NCBI GenBank assembly: GCA_033032175.1
Contig: CM065328.1
Location: 4,712,690 to 4,776,689 of the forward strand
From: Saturnia japonica
Taxonomy: Eukaryota > Arthropoda > Insecta > Lepidoptera > Saturniidae
DNA length: 64,000 nt
Direction of reading: 5' to 3'
In this document: positions 10,420 to 22,059 of the stretch, piece after piece
How positions within the stretch are numbered: position 1 is the first letter of the stretch
How the letters are laid out: every line of letters starts with the position of its first letter
Position numbers and translations under genes: made by a program
Notes under the pieces: model-generated
What the model saw: the letters and a program-made list of their open reading frames with translations, nothing else
Database searches by the model: none
Told to the model about the DNA's origin: nothing

Positions 10420-11701
10420 GGTCCTTACATATGAAATTGGCTTTTTGTACGGGAGGAGTATGAAGTAAATTTTTTTTTTGTAAAATAAATTTAATTAATC
10501 AAGATATGCATCGTTGTTATATACGCACTTTTGCTATCTCATAGGTAGTTCATTGATCCTTTTACTAAAAAAGCCATGGGGCGAGAATCAATAAACTCTT
10601 TGAAGGCGGTTTGGACTGCCGCATCGGAGTCGAACTTTTTTCCTTATAAGAAGTTGTCCAAATTCCGGAAAAATGGTAATCTGTTGGAGCAAGGTCCGGG
10701 GAGTACGGTGGATGTCGCAGACATTCCAATTGTAGCTCATCTAACCTAGTTGTTGTTTGTTGTGCAGTGTGTAGTCTTGCGCTGTCGTGAGGCAGCAGTG
10801 GCCTAGAGCGATTGACCAATCTCGGTTGTTTAGCAGCTAGTTCTTCCTTCATGGTTTTTAGTTGCTGACAGTAGATATCTGCCGTAATCGTTTGGCCAGA
10901 TTTTAAAAAAGCTGTAGTGAACGACACCGGCGCTATTCCACCAAACACTCACAAGTAACTTTTTCTGAGTCAATTTTCGTTTAGGGAAGGATTTGGCTGG
11001 ATCTCCAGGATTCAGCCATTGCGACGAGCGCTTCCGATTATCGTACAGTATCCACTTTTCATCACAAGTAATGATTCGATTTAAAATCCCTTCATTATTG
11101 TGTCGGTTGAGCAAAGTAATACAGCAGTCGACGTGTGTTTGCAAGTTCGATTCACTCAATTCGTGAGGTACCCATCGTTCAAGTTTTTTTACTTTCCCGA
11201 TTTGCTTCAAGTGGATTAATACAGTTTTATCACTTACCCCAAAGCCTGCAGCTATCTCTAAAGTACTTTGTGATGGATCCGCTTCCACAATAGCCTCTAA
11301 TTCTTCATTTTCCACTTTGGTCTCCGGCCGTCCACGGGGTTGGTTCTGAAGGTCGAAATTTTCAGAACGAAAATGTTGAAACCAAAAACGTACCTTACTT
11401 TCTTTTGCGACAACAGCTCCGTACACATCATTAATCCTTTGAGCTGTTTCTGCAGCACTGGTGCCACGGTAGTACTCGTACTCGTAAATATACCGATATT
11501 TCATGTTTTTCATTGTGCGGTAATAAGTGACGCCAAAGAAAAAAATAATGAGGAAAAAACAAATGAATGACTGTTTTCAAAATTCAAATGTACCAGTTAA
11601 ATGAATTTATAAATTTGAATTTGGAATTCTTCACCAAAAAGAGGAATATTTCAGATCAAAATGGTCAGTACGACAAAACGCTAATTTCATATGTAAGGAC
11701 C
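10420..11701 (-). mobile_element. Mariner element, full length, inactivated
   Basis: The element is 1282 bp, the usual mariner length. The left end begins GGTCCTTACATATGAAATT at 10420; the reverse complement of the right end (11701) is identical for at least those 19 bases. The outer bases are TA at 10418-10419 and 11702-11703, the duplicated target. The single gene lies on the minus strand and is broken. The terminal sequence and protein resemble the cecropia subfamily of insect mariners (inference from memory of the family). Confidence 0.9.
10495..11513 (-). pseudogene. Mariner transposase pseudogene (D,D34D)
   Basis: The transposase cuts and pastes the element at TA sites. Reading from ATG 11513, the N-terminal helix-turn-helix part runs to residue about 110. 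Then come the first catalytic Asp in ITCDEKW, the second in HDSARLH and the third in PTDYH, with exactly 34 residues between the last two, as mariner requires. The gene is broken by an extra base in an A6 run at 10905-10910 and a missing base in the A run at 10669-10673. A stop at 10646-10644 and a further frame change near the C-terminus (YNNDAYLD, ending at 10495) complete the damage. Intact length would be about 340 residues. All three catalytic residues survive, so decay is recent relative to the fossil at 7910. Confidence 0.9.
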
Positions 11702-11759
11702 TAATATAATGAGTATTCTCCTATTTCCTGATAAAGAAGTTTAAAATATTAGATTAGTT

Positions 11760-12115
11760 ATTTGAAATAGATATTTAGACTACTTTGAAGCGATGATAAC
11801 ACAATGGTAGCATGTTTGGTGAAGAAAACCATCATGAGGAAACCACATCATTCTTCATTGAGTTGCAATGCCAACTTAAATATACGACTAAAATAAATAT
11901 CAAATATTATAAAACAATATTCACTAATGAGAATAGTTTAGTGATGCTCAAGTACAAGGTTATTCTGTAATCGTAAAGTCGAGATGTTAAAATAATACTC
12001 AGAACAGAATCATAATACGTAATCTATAGGTAATATATAATAAAAGAGTAAAGAGTCGAAATCTGTACATTGAAGATATTTGAGAAAACATACTACGGGG
12101 GGATAGAATCATGAA
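11760..12115. other. No gene; possible SINE scrap
   Basis: 11800-11850 contains GGTAGCATG and CATCATGAGGAAACCA, faintly like SINE family C. The rest is AT-rich without structure. Confidence 0.3.
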
Positions 12116-12124
12116 CAGAACACA

Positions 12125-12938
12125 TTTCGATAGTTTTTGAAATTTTTGTCTGTCTGTCTGTATGTTTGTACGCCAATCATGCAAAAACTACTGGACCGAA
12201 TTAAATGAAATTTTGTATAAATGTGGTATTAGTCTGAAGGTACGTTTAGGACGCGTTTTACACGTATGGACATTTGTATGGTCTATAAATTGCGTTCTGG
12301 TTATGTACATATAAAAAGAAATGTATGTATTTGTAACTGTAATATATTTAAAATATTTACTAAAATAAAATGAAAGATACCAAATTAATCTTTACATAAT
12401 GTTTAATAAAATCATTAAATGGAAAAATCTGTATTTTTATTTTCTAACAGTATTAAGATGGCACTATACGGCTTAGTTTCAATATCACAAAATTAGTTTT
12501 TTATTTATTATCACACTTAAGTATATTTTCTGTAAGGACGTATATTAATAATATAATTTAAAGTTTTTAAATACATTTTAATGTTATTTTTAAATATGTA
12601 AATAATTAGGCATATCTATTCTATCTATATTATTACGATAGATGTCGTTGTTTGTTGTTTTTGCGCTATCAAGATTTTTATAAAATTAAATTTATTATAG
12701 AAACGAAGCTTTTCGTAAAAGATTCCAAAACTTAACATTTTTGTATGCCTTTATGTATTTTAGATAATATCGGTATGAATGTTCACATTAATATTTAAAC
12801 TATTTTTAGTTGGTAATTCTCAAAGCTTAAACCGGTCAAATACCGTAAGGTGACATTGAGGTGAGGTGAGGTTTTTAATTAGTTGCTGTTTTTCATACAC
12901 GAAATATACCACGCGGGCGAAGTCGCTTGCATAGCTAG
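12125..12938 (+). repeat. Helitron-like non-autonomous repeat
   Basis: It begins near a TGTCTGTCTGTATG run with CAAAAACTACTGGACCG. It ends ACGCGGGCGAAGTCGC...CTAG at 12935-12938, followed by T; a CTAG end with a G+C-rich hairpin before it fits Helitrons. An inverted relative lies at 25075-25450 (shared GCATGATTGGCGT block and CGCCCGCGTG end). It has no Rep or helicase coding. Confidence 0.5.
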
Positions 12939-12944
12939 TAATAT

Positions 12945-13360
12945 ATTTTATAATAGGGATGTTCCATAATAACAAACGACGATAGACCCTCAGTAAAATA
13001 TACCCGAGTTCGATATAAATTCGAGAGTCGGGCCAAATGACTGCGGGATTTCTGGATACCTTGATTTACGTTCTTATAATGTTCCCCGGTTCTATATTAA
13101 AATATACTATAAGAATAACTCAATAAGACTAGCATTATAATTAGTATCTTACTTACCTAAACAGGATTTTCAGTTGAAACCGAATCTTTGGACTCAGTTT
13201 AAGTATATAACAAAAATAATTCTATTTTTACGTTATATTAACAACTTAACATGAGCAAAAGTAATAAAAATGTTAACGATTTACTTTCATAAGTAAACTC
13301 TGACATAAATCAATAATTGGATATAAAGTACAGACTATTTATTAATTTAACACAATATTC
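12945..13360. other. AT-rich spacer
   Basis: Nothing is recognised between the Helitron-like end and the MITE. Confidence 0.35.
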
Positions 13361-13914
13361 TTAGGGCTCGTGTAGACGGCACCGTCGTTGCCGCGTAGTC
13401 ACCGCACTGCCACCGCTCTGACACTACGCCGCTGCCGCATGAGTCCTAATATCACTGTACCTTTTTCGAAATAAATTGTTAGCCACGAAAATTATGCGGG
13501 TAAAAATAATGAACATGTTGAGTTTAACTAAAAAAGTAGTTAGTGTTTGCATATAATAGGTATATCCAATAATTTGTCGAAAATTTCGATATACATCCGA
13601 AGATAATCATAAAATATACAGTCATTTTTCGTAGATCTTTATAAAGTGTATGGAATCCACCATGTTTGTTCTGTTTGTATTAAAATAGGATAAACCCATC
13701 AGCGTATATAGTATTCAAACACTACCTCCTTTTTAAAGTGAATTTCATTATAGTCGTTATGCCTACACGTATGATGTTCGTGGCTAGCAATGTACATATT
13801 ACTAAAATGTACAGTGATAGACAAATTAAGCGGTGGCGGCGCGTGTACACAGTACAGAGGCGCATAAGCACAACGCGGGCAGCGTGTCCGCGGTGCCGTC
13901 TACACAAGCCCTTA
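13361..13914. mobile_element. MITE with GC-rich inverted ends
   Basis: The left end at 13364 reads GGGCTCGTGTAGACGGCACC. The reverse complement of the right end (13911) reads GGGCTTGTGTAGACGGCACC, one mismatch in 20. Both sides carry TTA (13361-13363, 13912-13914), suggesting a 3-bp target duplication as in PIF/Harbinger elements, though the superfamily is uncertain. Subterminal G+C-rich DNA (13380-13440 and 13830-13900) brackets an AT-rich core. The short frames on both strands at 13722-13923 are by-products of the element. Confidence 0.7.
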
Positions 13915-13919
13915 AGAGT

Positions 13920-15070
13920 GTAGAGATCACACGAGTCACATACTTAACCGAGGTTAGCCGCTGCCGAAGTTTTGGCCGATTTTAGGTCGAAACTAGGTTT
14001 TTTAGCCTTAACTGATCGAAAACGTACCCTCGGTCGGTCATTAATTAGAATGCTTTGGTGAAAAATTCTTTTACTAAAATGACACAATCTTAAATTAAAA
14101 AAATATTCAAATATCTGTTCTCTTCCAATCAAACGTAAACCTCTTGACATTCCGTCTCGCACGTTCCTTAACAACGAGAGAGATAAGCCGGTGATTATCC
14201 ATTTACGGCCGTTTTCAATCATCTATATAAACACTGTTTTTGTTACTGACGATAGAAAGATATATATTTTGGTAAGCTTTTGCATTTCAATAAAGTATCT
14301 TCTGATAGCCAGTTCTTAAAAAACGAATCAACAGACATAAATTTCTATCTTGAGTGGTAAAAACAGTGGTTAGATATCTATCTATCGATATTCTTATTGA
14401 AAACAGCCGTTTCGAGGATAGAGATAGATAAAGATAAAAGTGTGAAAAAGAAACATGTAATTTGCTTTTTTTATCAGCATAACTTTGTAGAAGAACTATT
14501 GCAAAGGAAGGATCCTCCGACCAGACGGGTGTTATGTCTGGCGGGCAGCTGCCCAACGGTTGTAGTCGGGTTCTTGTATATATACTCAATTGAAGAGTTA
14601 ATTTCTAAAGTGCGATGTAGGATGCGTCGTATGTGGCTCGATAGATGTCGCTGTGTGTCGCTATGTAGATGTCGCTACAACTTTCTACAGTTTTAAGTGC
14701 GAAACTATATCTGAAATATATTTCTTAAATTGTTATTATTAATTAAAGCGCAAAATATTCGCGCGCCAAGGAGTAATTGATGAATGTAAAGAGATTTATA
14801 AAATCTTAGAGATCAATTACAGTGATCTAATATTTATACATACTTCAGAAGTGGAATTACGTGATAGTAAATCGAAATAAAATTGACCACGTGCGAGTTT
14901 CATTGCACCGCACAATATTGAGATATGTATTTACCAAAATAATGCTTTGTTTCATTCAACCCGTGATCTAAGTATAGCGCGAACCTGACTCTCATGAAGT
15001 CGATTTTTTATTATTTATTGTTTTACTTTCACGTTTTACTATAAATATCTGGGCGACCGAGATGTGCTCG
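13920..15070. other. Gene-free stretch with unresolved repeat
   Basis: 14490-14600 (GATCCTCCGACC, then TTGTAGTCGGGTTCTTGTATATATA) weakly resembles 59490-59575 (GACCTGG, CTTGCAGTCGTCCTTATTTATATATA). Both may be edges of one repeat. The frames of 92-100 codons here have no family signature. Confidence 0.3.
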
Positions 15071-15074
15071 GTGT

Positions 15075-15201
15075 CTTATAAACAAAAAAAGAAAAACACC
15101 TATCTAGGTAAACCTAAATGCAAAGTTTCATCGAAATCGTTGGAGCCGTTTCCGAGAAACCAATTACATATATATACAAGAATTGCTCACTTAATATAAT
15201 A
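15075..15201 (+). repeat. Dispersed repeat family B, 3' part
   Basis: The segment AAATGCAAAGTTTCATCGAA, ATCGTTGGAGCCGTTTCCGA, then ATATACAAGAATTGCTCACT is shared nearly base for base with 20835-20925. It is shared up to CCAATT with 60215-60267, where an LTR interrupts it. Confidence 0.65.
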
Positions 15202-15204
15202 AGC

Positions 15205-16620
15205 TAATCAGACCAAATTTGACACTTCTATGTATATTACCGATTATACGATAGAGCTGAATACAAAAATAGATATTTACAAACGCTTTACTGGCTTATC
15301 AAAATAGAAATAACTGTCAACATTTCATCCCGCGTGTTAGCCATCAATGTAAATTCATTTTACTGAGTCTTATTTTTGAACTGAAAGCTTCTTTAGCCGC
15401 GTTGAGCGATTTTTGTTAGGGGAAAACTTATGGGTTCGCGTGGCCTTCGCGTCACCGATGACCTCGAAATGTTCGTGACGTATTGTACTTGCGTCAGACT
15501 AGCTACGTGTAGTATAGAGCCTGTGTAATGTACACATGTGTATAGGCATATATACGCATCGACTGTAATATATGTGTGTTTGACTCTTGGATGGGTAAAA
15601 TCTTGTGATTTCACGGCACCGACATGCTCTGTCTAAAATTCTAAATTGAGTTTTCACTTCTGTCAGCAGTCCTTATGATTACCTCTGTTTTTTTAATTTT
15701 GTAAAAACTATTTAACAATACGGTTTATATGACCATTATTTTAATCAAATTAACTTCATCAATGTCGAACTTTCTTCACATAATTCGTAAGTAGCTCTCA
15801 ATTTGACCCTTTACTAAATACGCCAAAGGAAGTAAAATATCTTTAAAAACGTTTCAAAAACACATATCTTGTATAAGATCTCCATTCCTTTAGCCATTAG
15901 TGAAGTTTACAGGAGCTATGTATTAGTAAAAAACGAAAACAAAAACTGTAAATTATAATAATTTCAAATATAATCATTAATTACTAATTTAAGACTGTAC
16001 GGAAAGATCGGGATGGACGACGACGGCATTTACTTCTATTTGTTATACAGACGTTTAACGGGAATTATCATGATTAGACATCTTTTCCGTGGGAACAGGT
16101 TGTTATGGCTTGTCCTGGTGACAACACTCCAAACTTTTTGGTATATCCACATTTATGATATCTGCCCTTAATAAGGTTCAAGCACTTTTAATGTAGGAAG
16201 AACGGAGCGGCGTTAGCTTATATTTAAAGGTTTTTTTTTGGAAACAAAACCCTTATGATGCTTAAATATCGACTTCTTGAGAGAACTCAAACAATTTATT
16301 TTGCTATTGTTCAAGTAAATCTATTTCTAATGGATATTATAAAAACCTTGGATTTCCAAGTAATGCGTTAAGTGGATGAATATTTAGACAAGCAATAAAC
16401 CGCTAACAGATTGCTATTCAATTACTTTTTCCATTTCAGATTGTCGGCTATTCCTCTATAATCATTTTAGGGTATGATCACACTGAGTGAATTGTTTCTT
16501 TTTTTAAACTCGGTAGGTATGGTGGGTCTTCTGATCCTTTCGCTATATTACTATATGTCTAATATTTATTAATATATAACACGCACAGTGAACAATCGGT
16601 AATATGACAAGATAATTTTT
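15205..16620. other. No recognised gene
   Basis: Around 15395-15510 the base composition is more balanced and contains a 33-codon plus-strand frame from ATG 15431, but no motif or splice context supports a gene. Confidence 0.3.
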
Positions 16621-16624
16621 TACA

Positions 16625-16805
16625 AACTTCGTTGATGTTGAAGAGTTCCCTGGTGTATCTCCAAAGTTGATGGTTCAATGCCAATGAAATTAAAATAGAA
16701 CTACCCTTGAGGATCTCATATCTAACAAAAAAAAATCATCCAAATAGGTTCATAAACCAAGCTTTTATGTCTGAACATCTATAATTCGAGTTGAATAACC
16801 TACGT
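16625..16805 (+). repeat. Dispersed repeat family B, 5' part
   Basis: It matches 22170-22330: CAATGCCAATG(A/C)AATTAAAAT, then ACTAC(C/T)CTTGA, AAAAAATCATCCAAAT and a TTATG block. The reverse complement appears at 3060-3170. Confidence 0.6.
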
Positions 16806-16898
16806 CTTTTTTTGACGACGGTTAAGACTGTATTAAAAAAAAAAGTTTTTATTCATAAAGTTTAAACAAATACTCATTTCTACGACTATGATCTTTGT

Positions 16899-16990
16899 TG
16901 AATTGGCCTAGCGGTGTGACGACCAGACTTGTACTCACTGTTGTCTGTACAGTACGAGCGGTCGACACTTCACGTACCGCTGATTTATTT
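16899..16990 (+). repeat. tRNA-related sequence (SINE head or tRNA pseudogene)
   Basis: It has an A-box-like TTGGCCTAGCGGTGTGACGA and closely matches 45851-45940, where a B-box-like AGTTCGAGTCCC is intact. Here the B box is worn (CTTCACGTACC). The longer spacing between boxes recalls class II tRNAs such as Ser or Leu. It is not a functional tRNA. Confidence 0.5.
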
Positions 16991-16999
16991 TTTGAAGTT

Positions 17000-17650
17000 T
17001 TTGTTTTTAAAGTTTCCACTTAATTGGCTTATCTCCGTATAAATTGAGGAGCCTCTCCAGATTTTAAAAGGAAAGTAACTGTGTATGGTTACCTGCTAAA
17101 AGCTCGGTTCAGTACTGCTAAAATTCAAGAAAATATAAAAAAAATTTAGTATCGCTCCTCAATCTATATACAAGAGCGTGAATTTCCATGAAAGTTATCG
17201 GTCAATTAATAGTTTTAACTTAATGATTATTTAGCAGTAGTTGTGTTCGAATTAGTAACAGGAATAAAGTACTAAGACTAAGTGAATTTAGTAAATAAAC
17301 GCAGTTTATTTGGCTCCTCAATCCTGACGTTCTGCGTATAAATAATTGACTGTACCTCCGTGAGATCACAACGGAATCAAAATCCAGATACACTAATATT
17401 TAGTAGAAATTACTACTAATTAATATCTATGTACAATTCTACATTGTATATTCGGCATTTGAAAAAAATAATTTTTCAATGATCCTTAACAATTCGCTAA
17501 CAAGGGTGACTATATTATATGTATTTTTTTGTTGGGCAATGTTATCTCAATGAGTAAGAGGTAGTGCAAAGAGGATGTAAATCTAACGTATCGTATAATT
17601 TATACAAAGACTGTGATAGATATAATACTATGTAAAAGACATTCTATATT
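17000..17650. other. AT-rich stretch, nothing recognised
   Basis: This is downstream, in minus orientation, of the candidate exon at 17656-17788. I do not see a clear AATAAA on the minus strand near the exon, which weakens the terminal-exon reading. Confidence 0.3.
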
Positions 17651-17655
17651 GTAGC

Positions 17656-17788
17656 TTACTCTACACCTTGTCTAGGTAATACTGGAGCGGTGTAAAATAC
17701 CGGAAACGCAATGGCGCCGCGTCGTGCCTCCACTACATCCTGTTTGCACCCCACCTGCGCGGCGGTTTCCGGTACCAGCGCTTGAGGT
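17656..17788 (-). CDS. Candidate exon of an unidentified host gene
   Basis: It stands out as a G+C-rich pocket in AT-rich DNA. On the minus strand a T-rich tract ending TTTTGCACTACAG (AG at plus 17790-17789) is a strong splice acceptor. Read with one leading base (phase 1), it gives 40 residues starting PQALVPETAAQVGCKQDVVE and ending FYTAPVLPRQ. It then either meets a donor CAAG|GTGTAG (exon end 17667, phase 1) or reads on as GVE to a stop at 17658-17656. Codon use looks like real coding sequence. I do not recognise the protein. No partner exon was found nearby; introns could be long. A fragment of an unknown transposon is the alternative. Confidence 0.4.
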
Positions 17789-17799
17789 CTGTAGTGCAA

Positions 17800-18270
17800 A
17801 ATAAAAAAGTTTGAAAAACCTAACATTTCAATTTAACAGCCGTTTTGCATTCATTGTGAAAGTGTGGGAGTCGGTATTTATACGTGTCAACACGAACCAG
17901 GAAAAAATATAAATCATTTGCTTCTAAGAATATGTCTGAAAAAAGAAATAGCATATAAGTTCAAATGTCTTCGTCGTATGTTGTTACCAACTCTAAGAAT
18001 CGAAAATACGGCTTTAGATTAGCATTGGAAAGGTTTCTTTGCGAATACCAAATGAACCAAGAATATCAAAGACATGACACTAGTGGTATTTAAAATGAAT
18101 GCAACATAATTTAAAACTTCTTTATATAATTTAAATCTTACTTGCCTTGCTCCTGGTGTTCATATAGGTTTTTGTTGCTTAAATACCAACTCTTGTTTTT
18201 GAATTTATAGAAAGCTTTTTTATATCGTATGTCTCACATTTTTACTTAGCTTTTTTAGTCTATTTAAGTC
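17800..18270. other. No recognised gene
   Basis: This would be the intron upstream of the candidate minus-strand exon, if that exon is real. It is AT-rich without other signals. Confidence 0.3.
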
Positions 18271-18274
18271 ATGT

Positions 18275-18465
18275 GGCGTCACCAAGCGGCCCCAGTGGAA
18301 TACCAGCGCTGGTTATTCACAACCAGCATTATGCCGAGCTGGGGCCATTTTGTAACAACTGGCATTTGATGTTTTGTTACTGTAAGTAGTTGTAAAATAT
18401 GTTTAATTATCTGTAGTCTCAAATGCCTGTGTTATAAATAAATCTTTCTTTCTAATATAAAAAAA
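18275..18465 (+). repeat. SINE-like 3' end with ATAAATCTTTCTTTCT tail
   Basis: The segment GGCGTCACCAAGCGGCCCCA ... GCCGAGCTGGGGCC, followed by a T-rich body and AATAAATCTTTCTTTCTAAT, resembles lepidopteran SINE 3' ends with a CTTT tail. The GGCCCCA/TGGGGCC pair can form a hairpin. There is one copy in the window, so the call rests on form only. Confidence 0.4.
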
Positions 18466-18740
18466 ATGGAGAATTATTTAGTCAGCCTAACGATTAATAG
18501 AATGAACTGTGACATGCGTGATTCAATTTTTTATTGTGTTGCATTTCAAACGAGCCACTCATGACAAGACTTTGCTTCCAGATGTTTCTACAATTTTCGT
18601 TTTTTTTTGTTTTTCAAATTGATTTTCCCTTTAATCATTTTTGTAATGACTGTTTTTTACAAGCTTTTTAACTTGCCATATTAGTATGAGCTTATACCCA
18701 ACCGATTGAGTTGAAATTTTTCATAAACGTTTAGTTTGGA

Positions 18741-19110
18741 CTAGCTATGCCCGTGGATGCGCTCGCGTGGACTACAGAATGCCGTCGGTCGATAGGGCCC
18801 TTGCTCTCGGTTATGTTAAAGAAAAAAAATTTTAATATCGGTGATCCTTAGAAGATAGATCTACACTCTCGGTGATTTCTTTGTTGGTCCTTTTAATATC
18901 TACAATTATGTAGTACATTAATTTGATAAATCTCTTATGTTTACTTAAACGCCCATTTAAACGCACGAATTGATTCACCGTGTCCACTTTTTTATTATTT
19001 GCGCGGAACTCTAATTCTTTTTCCTAGTTACTCGTTTATATCACCAGCTATTTGCCAGAGAAAGTCCCGTCAAAATCGGTCCAACCGATTCAAAATGGTG
19101 TTTTGTTATT
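18741..19110 (-). repeat. Helitron-like repeat, inverted copy
   Basis: In reverse it is collinear with 44860-45265: CCGATTTTGACGGGACTT, GGTGAATCAATT, TATCTTCTAAGGA and a G+C-rich end. Its terminal bases on the minus strand are CTAG (plus 18744-18741). It has no coding. Confidence 0.5.
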
Positions 19111-19114
19111 AGGA

Positions 19115-20805
19115 TATACTTTCATATGCATTTAGTAAAAAAAAAACTGATATTTTGACATTACAAACAGACAATTCAATTGTATTAATTGTATAGTATA
19201 GATGACAGTACACGGTTAGCTAGATGACGTCATTCTAAATGGTATCTAATTGGCATTCAAGACATCTCGGTCGCCCAGATATTAAATACGGTTACTACGA
19301 AACAATCAATACCTAATCGACTTTCAAACAACCGATGTATAATAAACACTACTATCTAAATCAATTACATAGTACAAATAAAGTGGAGCAGTGTTGCAGA
19401 AGTGAAATCTTTAGAAAACACAAAAATGCGTGAGTGTCGTTGAACACTCGGTTGGAATATAAAAAAAATATATCTTAAAATCTCTTTTTACAATCCTAAA
19501 TATGCGGCACTCGACTTATCAATCACTCGTACTATACATACAACACAACAGTGTATACAAGTCTGGTCGTCTCACCGCTAGACCACTTCGATGACGACCA
19601 TTATCGTGAAAATCAGGTCTTGTTAACCATGTATAATGCATTTCTATCTCATTCTTTCGTAGACTATATATACTATAGACGTATGTATGCACTTGTATTT
19701 TTTTAGTTTCATCGCGTTTCGGTACGGTTTCAACGGTTTTATAGAAGTTTTAGATATTAGTGTGTGTTTATGTGTACAGTTTCTTTTACCTTCACGTTTA
19801 ATTTGGAATATACTGAGATTTATTAAGGTTTGTGGTATGTCTCTATAGTTCTTGCTGTTCTAATAAGGGTTGTCACAGACCGCAGAAGAGTAAATCTTTG
19901 TTTTGTCGCGCGCGCCGCGCCGCGCCGGTTCAACTCACTCACGTCGCGGTCGGTGCCCGCACACTATGTGTTTTTACTAACGGTCGGTCGCCTTAGTACG
20001 ATTTATTGGGTAGTACTTAAAGTCAGCGATTTCTAAATGGGTGTCTTATGTGACTGCCTTATATACGAGTATAATTCGGTGGTAGTGGATTTAGTTGTAG
20101 TTTCAATACGCTCTAAGTATCGCTAATAAACAAAGATCTGAAAAAAAAAACAAGTATTAACGTAATGATATTTTAATTCTTTAGATATAATTTTTCTAGT
20201 CGTATACTTCGTTTATGTTATAGGCAATGTATGAAATGCCGTCATTCTTTACAAATGGTGTTTAGGCAAAATATGAAATATATCTCCGCTTCGTTTCGAA
20301 TATCACGTGGATGTTTTTAGCGGGATCTCAAAGTGTCATGTGATAGTTTTTATTTGAAGTTCATAAACATAGGTAATTAGGCCCTATAACATTTAATTTT
20401 CTCAGTTCTCAGTTGAGATAGGTTCTAGTGTGACGTGTGAGTATCAGCGTGGTTTTATTTTGCTAACCTTATTTGTGAATTTCAGTTTGTGAATATTACC
20501 AGATGATTTAATTTCCGTGTACTCAGGAATTAATTGAATCAAACCAAAAAATAGTTGAATTTTTTTAATTTATTGATATTTAACAGAAAAATATGAACAA
20601 ATTGTTTCTTATTTATTAGGCGTTTCATGACGTCTCACAGTTTTTTTAATAGAGATTCCTTCTCAAGTTTTTAGTATGCAAGAGGCGCGAGGCGTAGCGC
20701 AACTTTTGTTTAAGTAATACAGATCGTATTGACGATGATGCCATCTCTTGATGTTTTATTTGAACCAAAACGCAATATGACATTTTCAAGTGAACTGTTC
20801 TTTCT
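19115..20805. other. Gene-free stretch with a CpG-rich pocket
   Basis: 19895-19965 is a sharp CpG-rich block (GCGCGCGCCGCGCCGCGCC) in AT-rich DNA. On the minus strand it is flanked by a donor-like GACGTGAGTGAG. It could be a promoter and first untranslated exon on either strand, but I find no open frame that continues. Nothing else is recognised. Confidence 0.35.
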
Positions 20806-20819
20806 ATGTAAACTTGGAA

Positions 20820-20925
20820 TGTAAAACATTATCTAAATGCAAAGTTTTATTGATATCGTTGGAGCCGTATCCGAGAATCCAATTACATATATATATACAA
20901 GAATTGCTCACTTAATATAATAAGA
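20820..20925 (+). repeat. Dispersed repeat family B, 3' part
   Basis: It is nearly identical to 15110-15201 and ends CAAGAATTGCTCACTTAATA. It shows what the copy cut at 60267 looked like before interruption. Confidence 0.65.
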
Positions 20926-20929
20926 TACC

Positions 20930-22055
20930 CTCAAAAAGCACTATGTACTGACAAAAATAGTTACCAAAATTTAAACTACATTTTTTATAACGAACAAGTT
21001 TACATTTTGCTATCCTATTAAAAAGCAGCTAGCCCAAAAATAGTAAATGACAACCAAAATTTCAATGTCATTAGTGCTGTCGTTCCTTCGCCCACTTTTC
21101 TTGTCACAATTCAAACCCAACCTAACCTAGCCACATTTTTTAATAGCATATTAAACGTGCATTAATTTATTCACTAAGATTTGGTATTTAAATACAATTT
21201 TTGATGTGTAGTGTATTTTTTTGGTAAGAGAGCCCTTTTTATTTAATTTATTTTTTATTTCAATATGTGAATAGTTATTAATAGTACTACTTAATACTAT
21301 TATACCATAGAAAATACGTTGAGATATAAGTAATGTCTGTTGTGAAAGGCGATGGAAGCGAAGGTATTATTGGTGTTCTGTCGTTAGTAAAACTGGGGAA
21401 GATTAGTGAGCTGGTCGGACGCTGTGCTTTGCCTACGTGACTTGAATAACAATCGAAATAGTAACATCTGCAAAACACTGATGTGCATTAAATTAAAATA
21501 TTCGGATTAATAATTGTACTTTGCAACGAAGAAGAAAAAGAACTTTTAAAAAGAAGCATAGTGCCACTGACTTAGGTATCAGAGAAACAGCGTAACTTCT
21601 TCACACTTTTATCTCTTGTAACGCACTGTGTCTAACATGATTCAACCAATCCTTTATATTATAATTTCTGATCAGCAAAAATATGCACAGATGGCTTGCC
21701 GAAACAACTTCCGCTACAATATAATTCAAATCGGATACAACGACTGATAACAGAAGTCGTTAGTATTTAATAAGTTTTGTATGAAGCCAATATTTTAAAC
21801 TAAAATTAGAAAAATGATTTAAAAAATGCGTCCACTTCTTACATTTGCGGCCGAAAATAGATACAAAGCTAAAACGAAACAAATTATTACAACTAAACCT
21901 AAAGATCTTTACTTTAACAAAAACTGTGTGATATCTTTTAAAAAATTCATCTGAAGTCTTATTTTTAAGAGATAAATTATTAATGTTATATTTATTCAGA
22001 TACTAGTTGATATTACAAGGTCTTTTAAAACATTTTTATAGAAAATAGGTATCAA
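20930..22055. other. No recognised gene
   Basis: 21338-21440 translates on the plus strand to a clean stretch (GIIGVLSLVKLGKISELVG) before a stop and may be a transposon scrap; I cannot assign it. Confidence 0.3.
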
Positions 22056-22059
22056 AGAA

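Larger units (their letters stand above)
10066..11755 (-). repeat. Helitron-like repeat, split by the mariner
   Basis: The two arms, 10066-10419 and 11704-11755, are nearly collinear with 31320-31725. Shared blocks include AGCGGTCGCCCAATGA, CATAGACTATTTTCTGTTTG, GTTTTTGCTTCACGTATTAA and CCTGATAAAGAAGTTTAAAA. At the 31320 copy the left edge reads CTAG next to a GGTCGCCC run on the minus strand, the form of Helitron 3' ends. Classification is inference; the insertion relation is seen directly. Confidence 0.6.
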
